From the NCBI GenBank assembly GCA_020635205.1, contig JACKAE010000004.1, forward strand, positions 434,001-498,000: a DNA stretch of 64,000 nt, in the 5' to 3' direction. Positions 1 to 10,114 of the stretch are shown here, piece by piece. Each line of letters opens with the position of its first letter. Within the stretch, counting starts at the first letter, position 1. The notes beneath the pieces are model-generated. The model saw only the letters and a program-made list of their open reading frames with translations. It made no database searches and was not told the DNA's origin. A program made the translations under genes and the position numbers. Origin of the DNA: Ignavibacteria bacterium (GTDB lineage Bacteria; Bacteroidota; Ignavibacteria; OLB7).

Positions 1-775
1 AGAGCTGATCAATTTGCCGCTGTTGGTCGAAGCGACCATTTCGCGCCAGCGTAAGGTAGAGTTCGAGTGCCTCGATATTCTCTGGTGAGTTCAAGTGTGG
101 AGTCCCGCTTGGGTCGAGTACTTCCCCTCCGTTGGACCAGAAGAGTGAGAGAATCCTTTTATATACACGATGTTCGTCGTTTACTGCAGCACCGAAGCCA
201 AACCGTGGCGGTGAGGATTCTTTAAACTTTGCAGAGACTTGATCTCCAGCGTTGAGCACATCATCCCAAGTTTTAAACGCACCTTCTTCTACCCCAGCCT
301 CCTTCAACAATCCCTTGTTGACGTACATCGCTTGTGTGCCAACGAACCACGGTCGAGCGTAGACTACGTGATCCCACGTACCGGGAGTCAGAAACTCCTT
401 TGTGAACCGTCCGAGCGAATCCCCCGGCATCGACGTTAAGTCGAGAAGAACCCCTTCCGAGGCAAACTGCGCGACCCAATCACTCCCAAGTTCAATCACA
501 TCGGGTGCTTGCCCAGAATTGAACATGGAGAAGAGCTTGTCTTTTCCGTTCCCCCAATTCATGTCGATTAGTTCAACCTTGATTCCAGGGTTCTGCGCCT
601 CAAATTCGGCAATGCGTGCTTGCAACAGTTCCTTCTGCGATGGCTCGGACCAGAAGTGAGCAAAGCGTAAGTTGACACCATCTGTACTCTCTTCTCCACC
701 ACAGCCTACCATCATGAGTATGAGAAAAGAGGCGATGCTGAGGAAGAGAGTCCGAAATGAATTAAATATGGACAT
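1..775 (-). CDS. ABC transporter extracellular solute-binding lipoprotein, 3' end cut by window
   Basis: The reading frame runs from an ATG at 775 off the left edge, giving 258 residues with no stop, so the gene is partial. The N-terminus is hydrophobic and ends in a lipobox-like MMVGC followed by GGEES, which marks a lipoprotein with Cys about residue 25. The next part (LRFAHFWSEPSQKE, then IAEFEAQNPGIKVELI and APDVIELGSDW) is the classic start of family 1 sugar-binding proteins of ABC importers. The expected role is capture of a sugar or oligosaccharide at the outer face of the inner membrane and delivery to a permease. No clear Shine-Dalgarno precedes the start. The permease genes, if present, lie beyond the window. 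Family assignment is firm; substrate is unknown. Confidence 0.85.
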   Translation of the reverse strand, partial: MSIFNSFRTLFLSIASFLILMMVGCGGEESTDGVNLRFAHFWSEPSQKELLQARIAEFEAQNPGIKVELIDMNWGNGKDKLFSMFNSGQAPDVIELGSDWVAQFASEGVLLDLTSMPGDSLGRFTKEFLTPGTWDHVVYARPWFVGTQAMYVNKGLLKEAGVEEGAFKTWDDVLNAGDQVSAKFKESSPPRFGFGAAVNDEHRVYKRILSLFWSNGGEVLDPSGTPHLNSPENIEALELYLTLARNGRFDQQRQIDQL

Positions 776-836
776 ACAAAATCGGGTTAAATGGATCTGA
801 ACAGGCCTCAATCTACGAATCGCAGAGAAACAGAAG

Positions 837-878
837 AAAGGCGTCCCAAGAATCGTGAAAGATTCATGAGACGCCTTT
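837..878 (-). terminator. Rho-independent terminator after secA
   Basis: A 9-bp perfect stem AAAGGCGTC / GACGCCTTT (837-845 with 870-878) has an inner GAATC/GATTC pairing. On the minus strand it is followed by TTTCTTCTGTTT. It lies just downstream of the secA stop and upstream of the binding-protein start, separating the two minus-strand genes. Confidence 0.7.
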
Positions 879-896
879 GAGTTCAATACAGGGCAT

Positions 897-3800
897 CTAT
901 GATCTGCCGTGACAATGTTTGTACTTCTTGCCGCTACCACACCAACAAGGATCGTTCCGTCCAACTTTCGGCTCTTCGCGCACCACGGTTGTTACCGTAG
1001 CCCCGGCTCCCTGCCTATTCCCCCCTCCCTGACCAGTTGCAGCAGCAACATTCGGATCGGAGACGTTTGCATCTCCACTAACACCAGTGCTTGTCGCGCT
1101 GGTTGTGTTATAGCTCAGCCTACGCTCGGTTCGTTCTCGCCCACCGTCACCATCAAGGCGATCTCGCTTTGTCGGGTAGAGTCCACGGCGGCGACGTTGC
1201 GCACGATTTGGATCGGCTGCTGCCGCCGGAGCTTGCGGGAAGTACCGATAAGCAAAGGATGCGATTTCTGCATTGATCTCCGCAATCAGTTCCACAAACA
1301 TCTCGTAGGCTTCCTTCTTATACTCAACAAGCGGATCACGCTGCGCATATGCACGCAGACCTATCGCCTGCTTTAAATCATCCATTTCACGGAGATGCTC
1401 CCGCCACTTATCGTCAATGATGTGAATCACAGCAAAGCGTTCCAAGTTTGCCATGAAGTCTGAGCCGAGATGCTCTTCCTTCCTCCGATAAAACTCGTGG
1501 GCAGTCTCGATAATTTTCTCTTGCACAACCTCTCTACCAACCTCTTCGGCTGTCTCCTGATCGTGAACATCAATATCGATCAACAGCTTCGTTCTGATAT
1601 CGTCGAGCACTTTCGGCATCTCCTCTGGGAAGTGCTTATTCAGAGTACGGTCAACAAAGTCGTTGACGTATTCCATAATCTCCCCCTTCATCCGCTCCCC
1701 CATCAGAGCGTGGCGACGGCGGTCGTACACCACCTCACGCTGCTGATTCATCACATCATCATATTCAAGGAGCCGCTTCCGGATTGAGAAGTTATTCTCC
1801 TCTACTTTACGTTGTGCCCGTTCCACAGCTTTGTTTAGCATCGGAGCTTCCAACACTTCATCACTTGCTCCGAAGCGATCCATCCACTTAGTAACCCGTT
1901 CCCCCCCGAAGAGGCGCATCAAGTTATCTTCTAACGAAATAAAGAACTGCGAAGATCCTGGATCTCCCTGACGCCCAGCACGACCTCGTAGCTGCCGGTC
2001 GATCCGGCGCGACTCGTGCCGTTCAGTCCCCAAGATGTGGAGTCCCCCGGCCTCTTTCACCCCTGGTCCAAGTTTGATGTCAGTACCGCGACCAGCCATA
2101 TTTGTAGCGATTGTCACTGCCCCCTTCTGGCCAGCCTTCGCAACAACTTCTGCTTCACGGTCGTGTTGCTTTGCATTCAGTACGGAGTGGGGGACCTTCG
2201 AGCGTTGCAACATTCTGCTCAACGTCTCAGAAACTTCAACAGAAGTTGTACCAACCAACACAGGCTGTCCCTTTTCGCGCCGCTTAACGATTTCATCAAT
2301 CACAGCGTTAAACTTTCCACGCTTTGTGCGGAAGATCAAGTCGTTCATATCGTCCCGGGCTATCGGACGATTGGTTGGGATTACGACAACGTCGAGAGCA
2401 TAGATCTCAGCAAACTCAGTCTCCTCCGTTTCAGCAGTACCAGTCATACCGGCAAGTTTGCGGTAGAGACGGAAGTAGTTCTGAATAGTCACCGTCGCAA
2501 AAGTCTGGGTATCTTTCTCAACAGTCACTCCCTCCTTTGCTTCGATAGCTTGGTGGAGTCCATCGGAATAACGGCGTCCTTCGAGAATGCGACCGGTAAA
2601 CTCATCAACAATTTTCACCTTGTTGTCTTGAACAACGTACTCCACGTCAGGCTCGTAGAGTGAGTATGCGCGAAGAAGCTGTGAGATCGTGTGGATCAAC
2701 TCACTCCGCTCGGAATAGAGCTGCATCACCTCGTTCTTCCGTTCAATGATCGCCTCTTCTTGGACAGCTTCCCCATTCTCCCCCTCCAACATGCTCAACT
2801 CGGTAGCAATGTCGGGAAGAGTAAACAGCTCTGCGTCTTCGCCAGCTCCAGCCAGTGCTGCACGTCCTTTGTCAGAGAGATCAATCGTATGTTGTTTTTC
2901 GTCGATTGCGTAGTACAACTCATCGTCGATCTCCTGCATCCGCGCCCCTTTGTCTCGGAGATACTCCATTTCGGTCTTCTCCATCAACATCTTCACCCCT
3001 CCCTCTTGAAGCATTTTCGTCAGCTTCTTATTCTTCGGCATACCCCGATAAGCTCGCAGCAAGTGAACCCCGGCCTGCACTCGATCTTCGTCACTCCCCC
3101 CCTCTAACAGCCGTTCGGCATCACCAATCATCTTCGCAACTTCCCGTTGCTGGAGCTTCACGATGCGGTCAACCCGCGGTTTCATCTGGTTGAAGATTTC
3201 ATTCCCAGCATTTTCAACAGGGCCGGAGATGATAAGAGGAGTACGGGCTTCGTCGATCAGAATCGAGTCGACCTCGTCAATAATCGCGTAGTTGTGTGGG
3301 CGTTGAACCATATCCTCCGGGCGTTGGGTCATATTATCCCGAAGGTAGTCGAAACCAAACTCGCTGTTCGTCCCAAACGTAATGTCTGCTCCGTACTGAA
3401 TCTTCCTGAGGTCGGCCTTCATGTTGGCTTGGATACAACCAACGGTAAGTCCAAGATATTGGTAAATGGGAGCCATCCACTCTGAGTCACGGCGGGCAAG
3501 GTAATCGTTAACAGTGATGATGTGGACACCTTTTCCCGGCAGAGCATTCAGGTAGACCGGAAGGGTGGCGACAAGCGTCTTCCCCTCACCGGTTGCCATC
3601 TCGGCAATTTTTCCTTGGTGAAGAACCATGCCACCAATCAACTGCACGTCGTAGTGAACCATGTCCCACGTAATCAGGTTCCCCCCCGCTTCCCACTGCT
3701 TGCCGAGGTGACGACGGCAAGCCTCTTTGATGACGGCGAAAGCCTCTGGAAGAATTTCGTTGAGAACGTCTTGAGTATCGTCGTAAATGCGATCCTCCAG

Positions 3801-4067
3801 CTCTTCAATCTCTTCGTAGAGGGCAAGCCGATCTTCTGGATCGAGATCTTCCTTTAACTGCTCCCGCGCTTCAACGAGCCGTTCGTTATCCTCGTGCGTT
3901 CGCTCTTCTATTATCGCCCTGAACTCAGCCGTCTTTCCCTTCAACTCATCGTCGGAAAGAGACTGAAACTCATCGTAGACTTCATTGATTTCATCAACCA
4001 TCGGAGCAAGGTCTTTAACATCCTTCTCCTTCTTCGAACTGAAAATTTTCTCAATTACCTTGAGCAT
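897..4067 (-). CDS. secA: Preprotein translocase ATPase SecA
   Basis: Motor ATPase of the Sec pathway, driving unfolded preproteins through SecYEG. The start at 4067 (MLKVIEK...) is preferred over an in-frame upstream ATG at 4190 because GAGGT lies a few bases before it and SecA proteins begin with this sequence; the product is 1,056 residues. Walker A (MATGEGKT) is near residues 157-164, the DEVDS Walker B is in NBD1, and the helicase motif TNMAGRGTDIKLG is in NBD2. An insertion at about residues 57-105 and another within the preprotein-crosslinking region make it longer than the 900-residue enterobacterial form, as is usual in the Bacteroidota/Chlorobi group. The C-terminus has the SEC-C zinc motif CWCGSGKKYKHCH after a low-complexity Ala/Gly/Thr linker. 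It is transcribed alone, with a terminator behind it, divergently from the GT9 gene. Confidence 0.98.
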   Translation of the reverse strand: MLKVIEKIFSSKKEKDVKDLAPMVDEINEVYDEFQSLSDDELKGKTAEFRAIIEERTHEDNERLVEAREQLKEDLDPEDRLALYEEIEELEDRIYDDTQDVLNEILPEAFAVIKEACRRHLGKQWEAGGNLITWDMVHYDVQLIGGMVLHQGKIAEMATGEGKTLVATLPVYLNALPGKGVHIITVNDYLARRDSEWMAPIYQYLGLTVGCIQANMKADLRKIQYGADITFGTNSEFGFDYLRDNMTQRPEDMVQRPHNYAIIDEVDSILIDEARTPLIISGPVENAGNEIFNQMKPRVDRIVKLQQREVAKMIGDAERLLEGGSDEDRVQAGVHLLRAYRGMPKNKKLTKMLQEGGVKMLMEKTEMEYLRDKGARMQEIDDELYYAIDEKQHTIDLSDKGRAALAGAGEDAELFTLPDIATELSMLEGENGEAVQEEAIIERKNEVMQLYSERSELIHTISQLLRAYSLYEPDVEYVVQDNKVKIVDEFTGRILEGRRYSDGLHQAIEAKEGVTVEKDTQTFATVTIQNYFRLYRKLAGMTGTAETEETEFAEIYALDVVVIPTNRPIARDDMNDLIFRTKRGKFNAVIDEIVKRREKGQPVLVGTTSVEVSETLSRMLQRSKVPHSVLNAKQHDREAEVVAKAGQKGAVTIATNMAGRGTDIKLGPGVKEAGGLHILGTERHESRRIDRQLRGRAGRQGDPGSSQFFISLEDNLMRLFGGERVTKWMDRFGASDEVLEAPMLNKAVERAQRKVEENNFSIRKRLLEYDDVMNQQREVVYDRRRHALMGERMKGEIMEYVNDFVDRTLNKHFPEEMPKVLDDIRTKLLIDIDVHDQETAEEVGREVVQEKIIETAHEFYRRKEEHLGSDFMANLERFAVIHIIDDKWREHLREMDDLKQAIGLRAYAQRDPLVEYKKEAYEMFVELIAEINAEIASFAYRYFPQAPAAAADPNRAQRRRRGLYPTKRDRLDGDGGRERTERRLSYNTTSATSTGVSGDANVSDPNVAAATGQGGGNRQGAGATVTTVVREEPKVGRNDPCWCGSGKKYKHCHGRS

Positions 4068-4255
4068 AGTTACCTCGTGTCGACCAACTAAATGAAAAAC
4101 GGGAGCAAGGGTTGCAATATGCCAAAGCTCCAACGTATTGGTGGTGAAACTCCGTAAAGTTACGTCCCCTCTGACGGCCAGTTGCCCCATTTAGGTTTGC
4201 TTCCACACACCGTTACGTTCAAGGGAAAACGGGTGATATAGTTTGCAAGCTGAAA

Positions 4256-5341
4256 ATGAGAATTCTAAGTGCCATAGAACGCTCGATACGTCGTGCAACC
4301 CTTGCCTCTCTTCACTACTTTTCTTCCAGTGAGGAAGTAGGAACGAAGAGGATACTCCCGGAGCAACGTGAAAAGATCGAGCGAATTCTCTTGATTCGGG
4401 TTGATCGCATTGGAGATGTACTTATCTCCACTCCGGTGATTCGACAGTTGCGGAACCACTTCCCCACTACTCGCATTGATCTATTGCTCGGCCATAAGAA
4501 TTGGATGGTAGCCCCTCTGATTGCGGAGATCAACCGACATTATGTGCTGCCGAAATCGTTTGTGAAGATCGTGCGCACTATCAGAGAACTGAGGAAGAAT
4601 CGATATGATGTTGTAATCAATTTTCATCTTAACCCTTCAGGGAGTGCCGACCTAATCTCGCGATTGGCAAAGGGGAAGTATCTGGTTGAACGAAGGGAGG
4701 GAGAACAGGTGAAGGTTGGTGAACATATTATCGTGCAGACTTCACGTCTGCTCAGTTCACTTGGTATCGAAACGATCTCACCAGAATCTGAGGAAGAACA
4801 TCGGCTGAACATCACGTTGCCCCCCAATGTTGAGAGAAAGGATGAATCGACGGAGATGGTATCAGTAGCACTTAATGTGAGTGTCGCTGGTGCAGGGCGA
4901 CGCTGGCCAGAAGAACACTATGTTGCACTAACAACGTTGATTCGAGAGGAGGGAATGTTACCAACAATTGTTGGAGCACCGGGAGATAGAGAGTTGATGG
5001 AACGGATTGCGATCGCTTCCTCAACCCAATTTATAGAGCCAACCAACAACTTCAGCACCTTTGTAGGCGTACTAACCGGCTTCGACATTCTGGTAACGCC
5101 CGATACTTCCGTGGTTCACCTGGCGGCGGCACTCCGTAAGCCGGTGATCCCCCTCTACGCTTCAGAAAAGGCTGGAACCGAGTGGCGACCCTGGGGGACA
5201 GAGTCAGAACCAATAATTGAGCTTGGCGGGATGGAGTTGATTACGCCGGAGAGAGTACTGGAACATATTATTCGAATAATGAGAGTGAAGAGAGAAGAGT
5301 TGCGAACGACAGAATCTAAAGTGGAAGGGGATATTCAATGA
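4256..5341 (+). CDS. Glycosyltransferase family 9, heptosyltransferase-like
   Basis: A 361-residue GT9 protein. The first domain has ILLIRVDRIGDVLISTPVIR, the typical GT9 start (I-R-x-D-x-x-G-D), and the second has a sugar-nucleotide site region (GAPGDRELMERIA, then TPDTSVVHLAAALRKPVIPLY). GT9 enzymes transfer heptose from ADP-heptose to the lipopolysaccharide inner core at the cytoplasmic face of the inner membrane. Its stop overlaps the start of the downstream MsbA-like exporter by four bases (ATGA), so the two are translationally coupled and probably act in making and exporting a lipid-linked glycan. A phosphoheptose isomerase gene (gmhA) at 54.3 kb fits a heptose-containing envelope. No strong ribosome-binding site is seen. 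The exact acceptor cannot be told. Confidence 0.9.
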   Translation: MRILSAIERSIRRATLASLHYFSSSEEVGTKRILPEQREKIERILLIRVDRIGDVLISTPVIRQLRNHFPTTRIDLLLGHKNWMVAPLIAEINRHYVLPKSFVKIVRTIRELRKNRYDVVINFHLNPSGSADLISRLAKGKYLVERREGEQVKVGEHIIVQTSRLLSSLGIETISPESEEEHRLNITLPPNVERKDESTEMVSVALNVSVAGAGRRWPEEHYVALTTLIREEGMLPTIVGAPGDRELMERIAIASSTQFIEPTNNFSTFVGVLTGFDILVTPDTSVVHLAAALRKPVIPLYASEKAGTEWRPWGTESEPIIELGGMELITPERVLEHIIRIMRVKREELRTTESKVEGDIQ

Positions 5342-7179
5342 ATGTGATCCGCCGATTTCTCCCCTACGTAAAGCCTTACAGCGCGAAACTGGTGTTGACC
5401 GTAATCCTCAGTGCGATATTCTCCTTCCTGAGTGCGGCGTCAATTTATATCATCCTGCCGATCATGGGAATCATCTTCCCGAGCACAGCGGTAAGTCCGG
5501 AGGCTGCCGCAACAGCAAACGCCACTTCTGGTTTCTTCGACAACGTAAAAGAGACAATCCGAGATTGGATCAGCGATCTGATTATCGCCGACGGTGCTCC
5601 CCACCAATCACTCTTAAATATGTGCTTCCTCGTGATCGGCATTTTTCTCCTGAAGAACATTGTTAAGTACACCTCGAATGTGGTGAACACCGGCATTCAG
5701 GAAGGAATCATGAAGGATATTCGGAATCACCTCTTTGGTCGAAGTGTGCAACTACCGATTACCTACTTCAACAACAGACGGTCAGGCGAGATGATCTCCG
5801 TTGTGACGAACGAAGTGAACACGATCAACGGTGCGTTAGTGCCGACGCTGATTCAGCTAACGCGCGATCCACTCGAAATCATCACCATTCTCTTTCTCCT
5901 CCTTGCTCTCTCACCAGAGTTGACGTTGCTCGCCTTTTCTACAAGTATCTTAACTGTTCTGCTGATCCGGCTTCTCCGCACCTATATCCGCCGATACTCT
6001 ATCAGAATGCAGCGAGCATTAGAGAATATGACAACCCGCCTTCAGGAAGCGTTTCAGAATATCCGCATCATTAAAGCCTACGCCGGTGAGAAGTACGAAA
6101 ACGAGCGGTTTGAGCGTGAGACTAAATGGTATACTCGAAGTGCAATCAAACATGCCGTTGTAAAGAACCTTGCAGGTCCGATAAGTGAGATGTTCGCTAT
6201 CGTCGCGCTGGTTATCGTCCTCTTCTATGGCGGATCGGACGTGCTGAGTGGAGAACTGCGTGGTGAAGAGTTGTTTGCCTTTATTTTTCTTCTCTTCAGC
6301 ATCATGACCCCCATCGTCTCGGTAGTGCAAATCCCAACAAACATTCAGCGTGGGATTGTTGCTGGGGAACGGGTGTTAAAGATGTTGGAAGAGGAACCAG
6401 AACGATCACACGGGGCGGTTGACGTAAAGGAGATCGAGAATGTGATTGAAGCCGAGAATGTCACCTTCTCCTATCGACCAGATACTCCTGTTCTTAAGCA
6501 GATCTCTCTGCAGATAAAACGTGGTGAGACAGTCGCCTTAGTAGGCCCTTCTGGTGGTGGAAAGTCAACGTTGATGGATTTGCTGATCCGCTTCTACGAT
6601 CCTGACAGCGGTTCGATAAAACTTGATGGAAATGATATTCGGAACTTTTCGCTCGACCGCTACAGAAAACTCTTCGGTGTAGTCACTCAGGAATCTTTTC
6701 TCTTTAACGACACCGTCCGCAACAACATTAGCTACAACGCACCGGAGGCAACAGACGAAGATATTGAGAAGGCCGCCCGCGTAGCTAACGCACACGATTT
6801 TATCACGCTCCTACCCAACGGCTATAATACTGTGATCGGTGATAGGGGTGTCCTCCTCTCTGGTGGGCAACGCCAGCGAATTGCTATTGCTCGCTCAATC
6901 GTTCGCGACCCGCAAATTCTTCTCTTCGACGAGGCAACGTCAGCCCTCGACACAGAGTCGGAATTGCTTGTGCAGCAGGCTATCGAACAAGTGCTTGAAG
7001 GTAGAACCGCCGTCGTAATTGCCCACCGACTTTCAACGATACGGAATGCAGACAGAATCGTGGTAATCCAAGATGGAAAGATTGCTGAGACCGGAAATCA
7101 CGAGGAGCTGCTCTCGCTTAACGGTACTTACCGAACGCTGCACGACGTGCAGTTCAAAGTTGAAGCGAGCAATGTGTGA
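5338..7179 (+). CDS. MsbA-like ABC exporter (fused TM and ATPase domains)
   Basis: A 613-residue half-transporter. Residues about 1-335 hold six membrane segments of the exporter fold, including the coupling-helix stretch around RLQEAFQNIRIIKAYAGE. Residues about 350-600 form the nucleotide-binding domain, with Walker A GPSGGGKST, signature LSGGQRQRIAIARSI, Walker B ILLFDEATSALD and the H-loop IAHRLSTI. The family flips lipid A-core or other lipids across the inner membrane as a homodimer. Coupling to the upstream GT9 gene by an ATGA overlap supports a lipid or glycolipid substrate. A multidrug exporter of the same fold cannot be excluded from sequence alone. Confidence 0.93.
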   Translation: MNVIRRFLPYVKPYSAKLVLTVILSAIFSFLSAASIYIILPIMGIIFPSTAVSPEAAATANATSGFFDNVKETIRDWISDLIIADGAPHQSLLNMCFLVIGIFLLKNIVKYTSNVVNTGIQEGIMKDIRNHLFGRSVQLPITYFNNRRSGEMISVVTNEVNTINGALVPTLIQLTRDPLEIITILFLLLALSPELTLLAFSTSILTVLLIRLLRTYIRRYSIRMQRALENMTTRLQEAFQNIRIIKAYAGEKYENERFERETKWYTRSAIKHAVVKNLAGPISEMFAIVALVIVLFYGGSDVLSGELRGEELFAFIFLLFSIMTPIVSVVQIPTNIQRGIVAGERVLKMLEEEPERSHGAVDVKEIENVIEAENVTFSYRPDTPVLKQISLQIKRGETVALVGPSGGGKSTLMDLLIRFYDPDSGSIKLDGNDIRNFSLDRYRKLFGVVTQESFLFNDTVRNNISYNAPEATDEDIEKAARVANAHDFITLLPNGYNTVIGDRGVLLSGGQRQRIAIARSIVRDPQILLFDEATSALDTESELLVQQAIEQVLEGRTAVVIAHRLSTIRNADRIVVIQDGKIAETGNHEELLSLNGTYRTLHDVQFKVEASNV

Positions 7180-7205
7180 TCTTGATTTGCGGAATTACTA
7201 TCGGC

Positions 7206-8330
7206 TCACTTCACACTTCTCGCAGTAAAGACCCTCCCCTTCCAGTGGACGTTGGGGTTGACGATCATCAGTGGGACAACTAACGCCTGAGCTAAGAAGT
7301 AGAACTGGAAGAGGACGAAACTTGTTAGACTGTTCACTGCCTTAAGTTCGCGCAACACTGGTAGAAGGAGTATCAAATCTGCTATGAATTTTGTTCCCCA
7401 CACAATCCCCCAGATTAAAGGAGAAGTGAAGGGAGCAATACAGAGCGCACAGAGCATCAGGAATGCAACAACTAAAATTGAATATCCGTGCGGTGTTGAC
7501 TCCATTCCCCCTCGCCCCCATCGATGCTTCTGCCTGAGAACCGTTTGAAGGTCAGCACATGGTTGCGTCTCAACGCAAGAGACATCATCGCAGGCATACG
7601 CAACCCCGACACCGCGTCGATACATCGCTAAGAAGAGAGCGAAGTCTTCTGTCATACTAAACCGGACATTCCGGTATCCACCAATTGCCTCGTAGGTACT
7701 TTTTCGGAAGGCTAAGTTGTTCCCAACAACACCCACAGGTGAGTTAAAGGACATCGAGGCGGCAGCAATTGCTTGCAGGTGAAGCCAATCGAGTTGTTGT
7801 AACCTGTGGAAGAGTTTACTGGAGCGAACGAGAGTAAAACCGGCAACAACATCAACTGAATCGGAAAACCGACCAACAGTAGCAGATGCCCAGGTTGTCG
7901 GTGGAATGCAGTCTGCGTCGGTTAGGAGAATTATCTCTCCAGAAGCGGAATCGACTCCTTGTGCAATTGCCTTCGCTTTGCCGACGATGCCGCTCGACTC
8001 GGCAGTTGTTGTAATCACTCTGATTCTCCCCCCCCATCGATCAGCCACCCGATTCATAACCGTAAGCGTATCGTCGTCCGACTCATCGTTGACTGCAATC
8101 ACTTGACAACGATCAACGGGATAATCTTGCCTGAGAAGAGCCTCAAGGCAAGCCTCGATGTTTGCTTCCTCGTTCCGAGCTGCAACGATAATCGAGATTT
8201 TAGGAAACTCTTCCAGCAACTTTGGAGTTCCAGCCAACGCACGCCGAATGCCGAACGCAAATACGAGATACTCGACAAGGTAGATGCCGCAGACGATGTA
8301 GAGAGCCGTTTCCAACAAAGAGGATTCCAA
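7206..8330 (-). CDS. Membrane-associated GT2 family glycosyltransferase
   Basis: A 374-residue protein with an N-terminal membrane anchor, a GT2 catalytic domain (ISIIVAARNEEANIEACL, VNDESDDDT, the metal-binding LTDADC) and the QxxRW-type motif (RQKHRWGRGG) of processive or membrane GT2 enzymes. Two to three membrane helices follow at the C-terminus. It would transfer a sugar from an NDP-sugar to a lipid or polysaccharide acceptor at the cytoplasmic membrane. The longest frame begins with TTG at 8330, directly after an in-frame stop, and no Shine-Dalgarno is visible, so the exact start is uncertain. It converges with the MsbA-like gene across a 26-base gap. Confidence 0.88.
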   Translation of the reverse strand: MESSLLETALYIVCGIYLVEYLVFAFGIRRALAGTPKLLEEFPKISIIVAARNEEANIEACLEALLRQDYPVDRCQVIAVNDESDDDTLTVMNRVADRWGGRIRVITTTAESSGIVGKAKAIAQGVDSASGEIILLTDADCIPPTTWASATVGRFSDSVDVVAGFTLVRSSKLFHRLQQLDWLHLQAIAAASMSFNSPVGVVGNNLAFRKSTYEAIGGYRNVRFSMTEDFALFLAMYRRGVGVAYACDDVSCVETQPCADLQTVLRQKHRWGRGGMESTPHGYSILVVAFLMLCALCIAPFTSPLIWGIVWGTKFIADLILLLPVLRELKAVNSLTSFVLFQFYFLAQALVVPLMIVNPNVHWKGRVFTARSVK

Positions 8331-8506
8331 TCAATCAGTTCGAGATAATAGACCTTGTCTCGAAGTGGGAGCCTCCGAGCGGTAGATAAGCTACATGAAA
8401 TCGCAGAACCAGGAAAGGTATTGGCAAATACCTTTTAGAGTGAGTGCTTCTCCAGCGCATCGAGGGAAGACAAATTTCGTTTGAATTTATCCTCCGCACG
8501 CCCTAA

Positions 8507-8551
8507 AACTAAACGTCACTCGGCGAAGTTTTCACCAAGTGACGTTCAGTT
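8507..8551 (-). terminator. Hairpin terminator after the HtrA gene
   Basis: The stem AACGTCACT / AGTGACGTT (8512-8520 with 8538-8546) is extended by AACT/AGTT across a one-base bulge. On the minus strand it is followed by TAGTTTTAG. It lies about 40 bases past the protease stop. A second, weaker hairpin with a 9-bp stem (8414-8435) lies further along in the 260-base gap before the GT2 gene. Confidence 0.55.
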
Positions 8552-8590
8552 ATTGCGTTCTGATATTGTGCTCTGCGATCGATCAGATGT

Positions 8591-10114
8591 CTACTTCTTC
8601 ACTTCGAGAGCAACAAGGCTCTTCATCCCATTATTGCGCTGAACTTCGAGGAGGACAACCTCTCCAGAATCTACTTCGTCAACAATCTCCTCCATCTCTT
8701 CTGGTGAGTCAACCGGCTTACGGTTCACACTCAACACCACATCCCCTTCCCGGATCCCGCTAATAGCTGCCTCACCGTAAGCCTCCACACCTTGTACGAT
8801 AACACCGTGATCGACGCGCAAGGCACTTTTATCGCGTGACTTCAACTCGCCAACCTCCATCCCAAGTGAGGAGAGATTCATTGCATCGTTGGTTGCACTT
8901 GGACCTGAATCCCGATCAGTGCTTCTCGAAGCGAGGCTATTCTCTTCTGGACGTGACTTCAGTGTCAACGACAAGTCGAGAGTTTCGCCGTATCGGAAGA
9001 TGTGTAAGTTCACTTTCTCCCCTACTCGCTTGCGAGCAATCAAGCTCTGCAACTGGTTGGCAGAACCAACTTTGTGTCCATCAACTTCCAGAATAATATC
9101 TCCACGCTTAAGTCCAGCAACTTCGGCTGAACTGTTGGATTGGATACCGTCAATCAACACTCCCTGTCCCGGCGTTAGGTTGTGGAACTTGGCCATTTTC
9201 TGGTCGACAGCTTTAATCATCACGCCGATATAGCCTCGGTTCACCTGACCATCTTCAATGAGGTCTTTGGCGACTGCTACAGCTAAGTCAATTGGAATGG
9301 CAAAGCCATATCCTTGATTGTACCCGGTGTTGGTAGCAATTGCAGAGTTAATCCCAATCAGTTCTCCACTCAGGTTGAAGAGTCCACCCCCAGAATTCCC
9401 GGGATTGATTGCGGCATCTGTCTGGATAAAGTCTTCGATGCCATACCCCTGCTCATCTCTGTTCAGGTGAAGTTGACCTCGCCCGATAGCCGAGATAATT
9501 CCTTGCGTTACGGTAGAAGTCAAACCGAGTGGATTACCAACAGCGAAAACGATCTGCCCAACGCGAGCATTCTCACTTACGCCGATTGAAGCGGTCGGCA
9601 AGCCATCTCCATCAATCTTGATAACGGCGAGGTCAGTTGTTGGATCATTACCTATCAACTTTGCGTTGTACTGCGAGCCATCGTGAAGCTCAACGAGAAT
9701 GCCATCTTTCGAGGCATCCTCCACAACGTGGTTATTTGTGAGGATGTAACCGTCAGCAGTAACGATTACGCCCGATCCTGATCCCTGACGAGGGACTGAA
9801 CGATCGGGGAATTGGAAGAATCCGAAAGGATCGTCAAAATTAAAATCCCGGCCCTGGCTTGTTGGCCGAACTTCGGTTGTAACGGTAATGTAGACCACTT
9901 GCGGTGTTACTGCCTGGCTGACTGCAACGAAAGCGTCGTTCAGTGCCTGAACTTCGCTTGTGGCGGTAACTGGTGGTGTATCGGCTCCAAGTTTAATATC
10001 ATCGGGACCTGCAAGGCCAAATGGAAGGTTTCCCGTTCCAGTCATCAGTAAAGCACCGAGTCCGGCAGAGATTACCATTAAGCCGGCGATCATCCATACT
10101 TGCTTTTTTGTCAT
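8591..10114 (-). CDS. htrA: HtrA/DegQ-type periplasmic serine protease with two PDZ domains
   Basis: Envelope quality-control protease that degrades or chaperones misfolded exported proteins. The start at 10114 is chosen because AAGGAG lies seven bases upstream; a longer TTG-initiated frame lacks such a site. The product has 507 residues: an N-terminal membrane anchor or uncleaved signal (residues 5-25), a trypsin-like domain with the triad His129 (TNNHVV), Asp161 (TTDLAVI) and Ser241 (GNSGGG), a first PDZ domain around 260-350 (GYIGVMIK, GDIILEVDG) and a second around 410-500 (GVIVQGVEAYGEAA, GDVVLSVNRKPV). The length and two PDZ domains match the DegP/DegQ class rather than single-PDZ DegS. 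It is a single-gene unit. Confidence 0.95.
   Translation of the reverse strand: MTKKQVWMIAGLMVISAGLGALLMTGTGNLPFGLAGPDDIKLGADTPPVTATSEVQALNDAFVAVSQAVTPQVVYITVTTEVRPTSQGRDFNFDDPFGFFQFPDRSVPRQGSGSGVIVTADGYILTNNHVVEDASKDGILVELHDGSQYNAKLIGNDPTTDLAVIKIDGDGLPTASIGVSENARVGQIVFAVGNPLGLTSTVTQGIISAIGRGQLHLNRDEQGYGIEDFIQTDAAINPGNSGGGLFNLSGELIGINSAIATNTGYNQGYGFAIPIDLAVAVAKDLIEDGQVNRGYIGVMIKAVDQKMAKFHNLTPGQGVLIDGIQSNSSAEVAGLKRGDIILEVDGHKVGSANQLQSLIARKRVGEKVNLHIFRYGETLDLSLTLKSRPEENSLASRSTDRDSGPSATNDAMNLSSLGMEVGELKSRDKSALRVDHGVIVQGVEAYGEAAISGIREGDVVLSVNRKPVDSPEEMEEIVDEVDSGEVVLLEVQRNNGMKSLVALEVKK

Noticed and set aside
4068..4190. 41-codon N-terminal extension of secA
   Set aside because: A good ribosome-binding site and the conserved SecA start support 4067; the extension has no homology.
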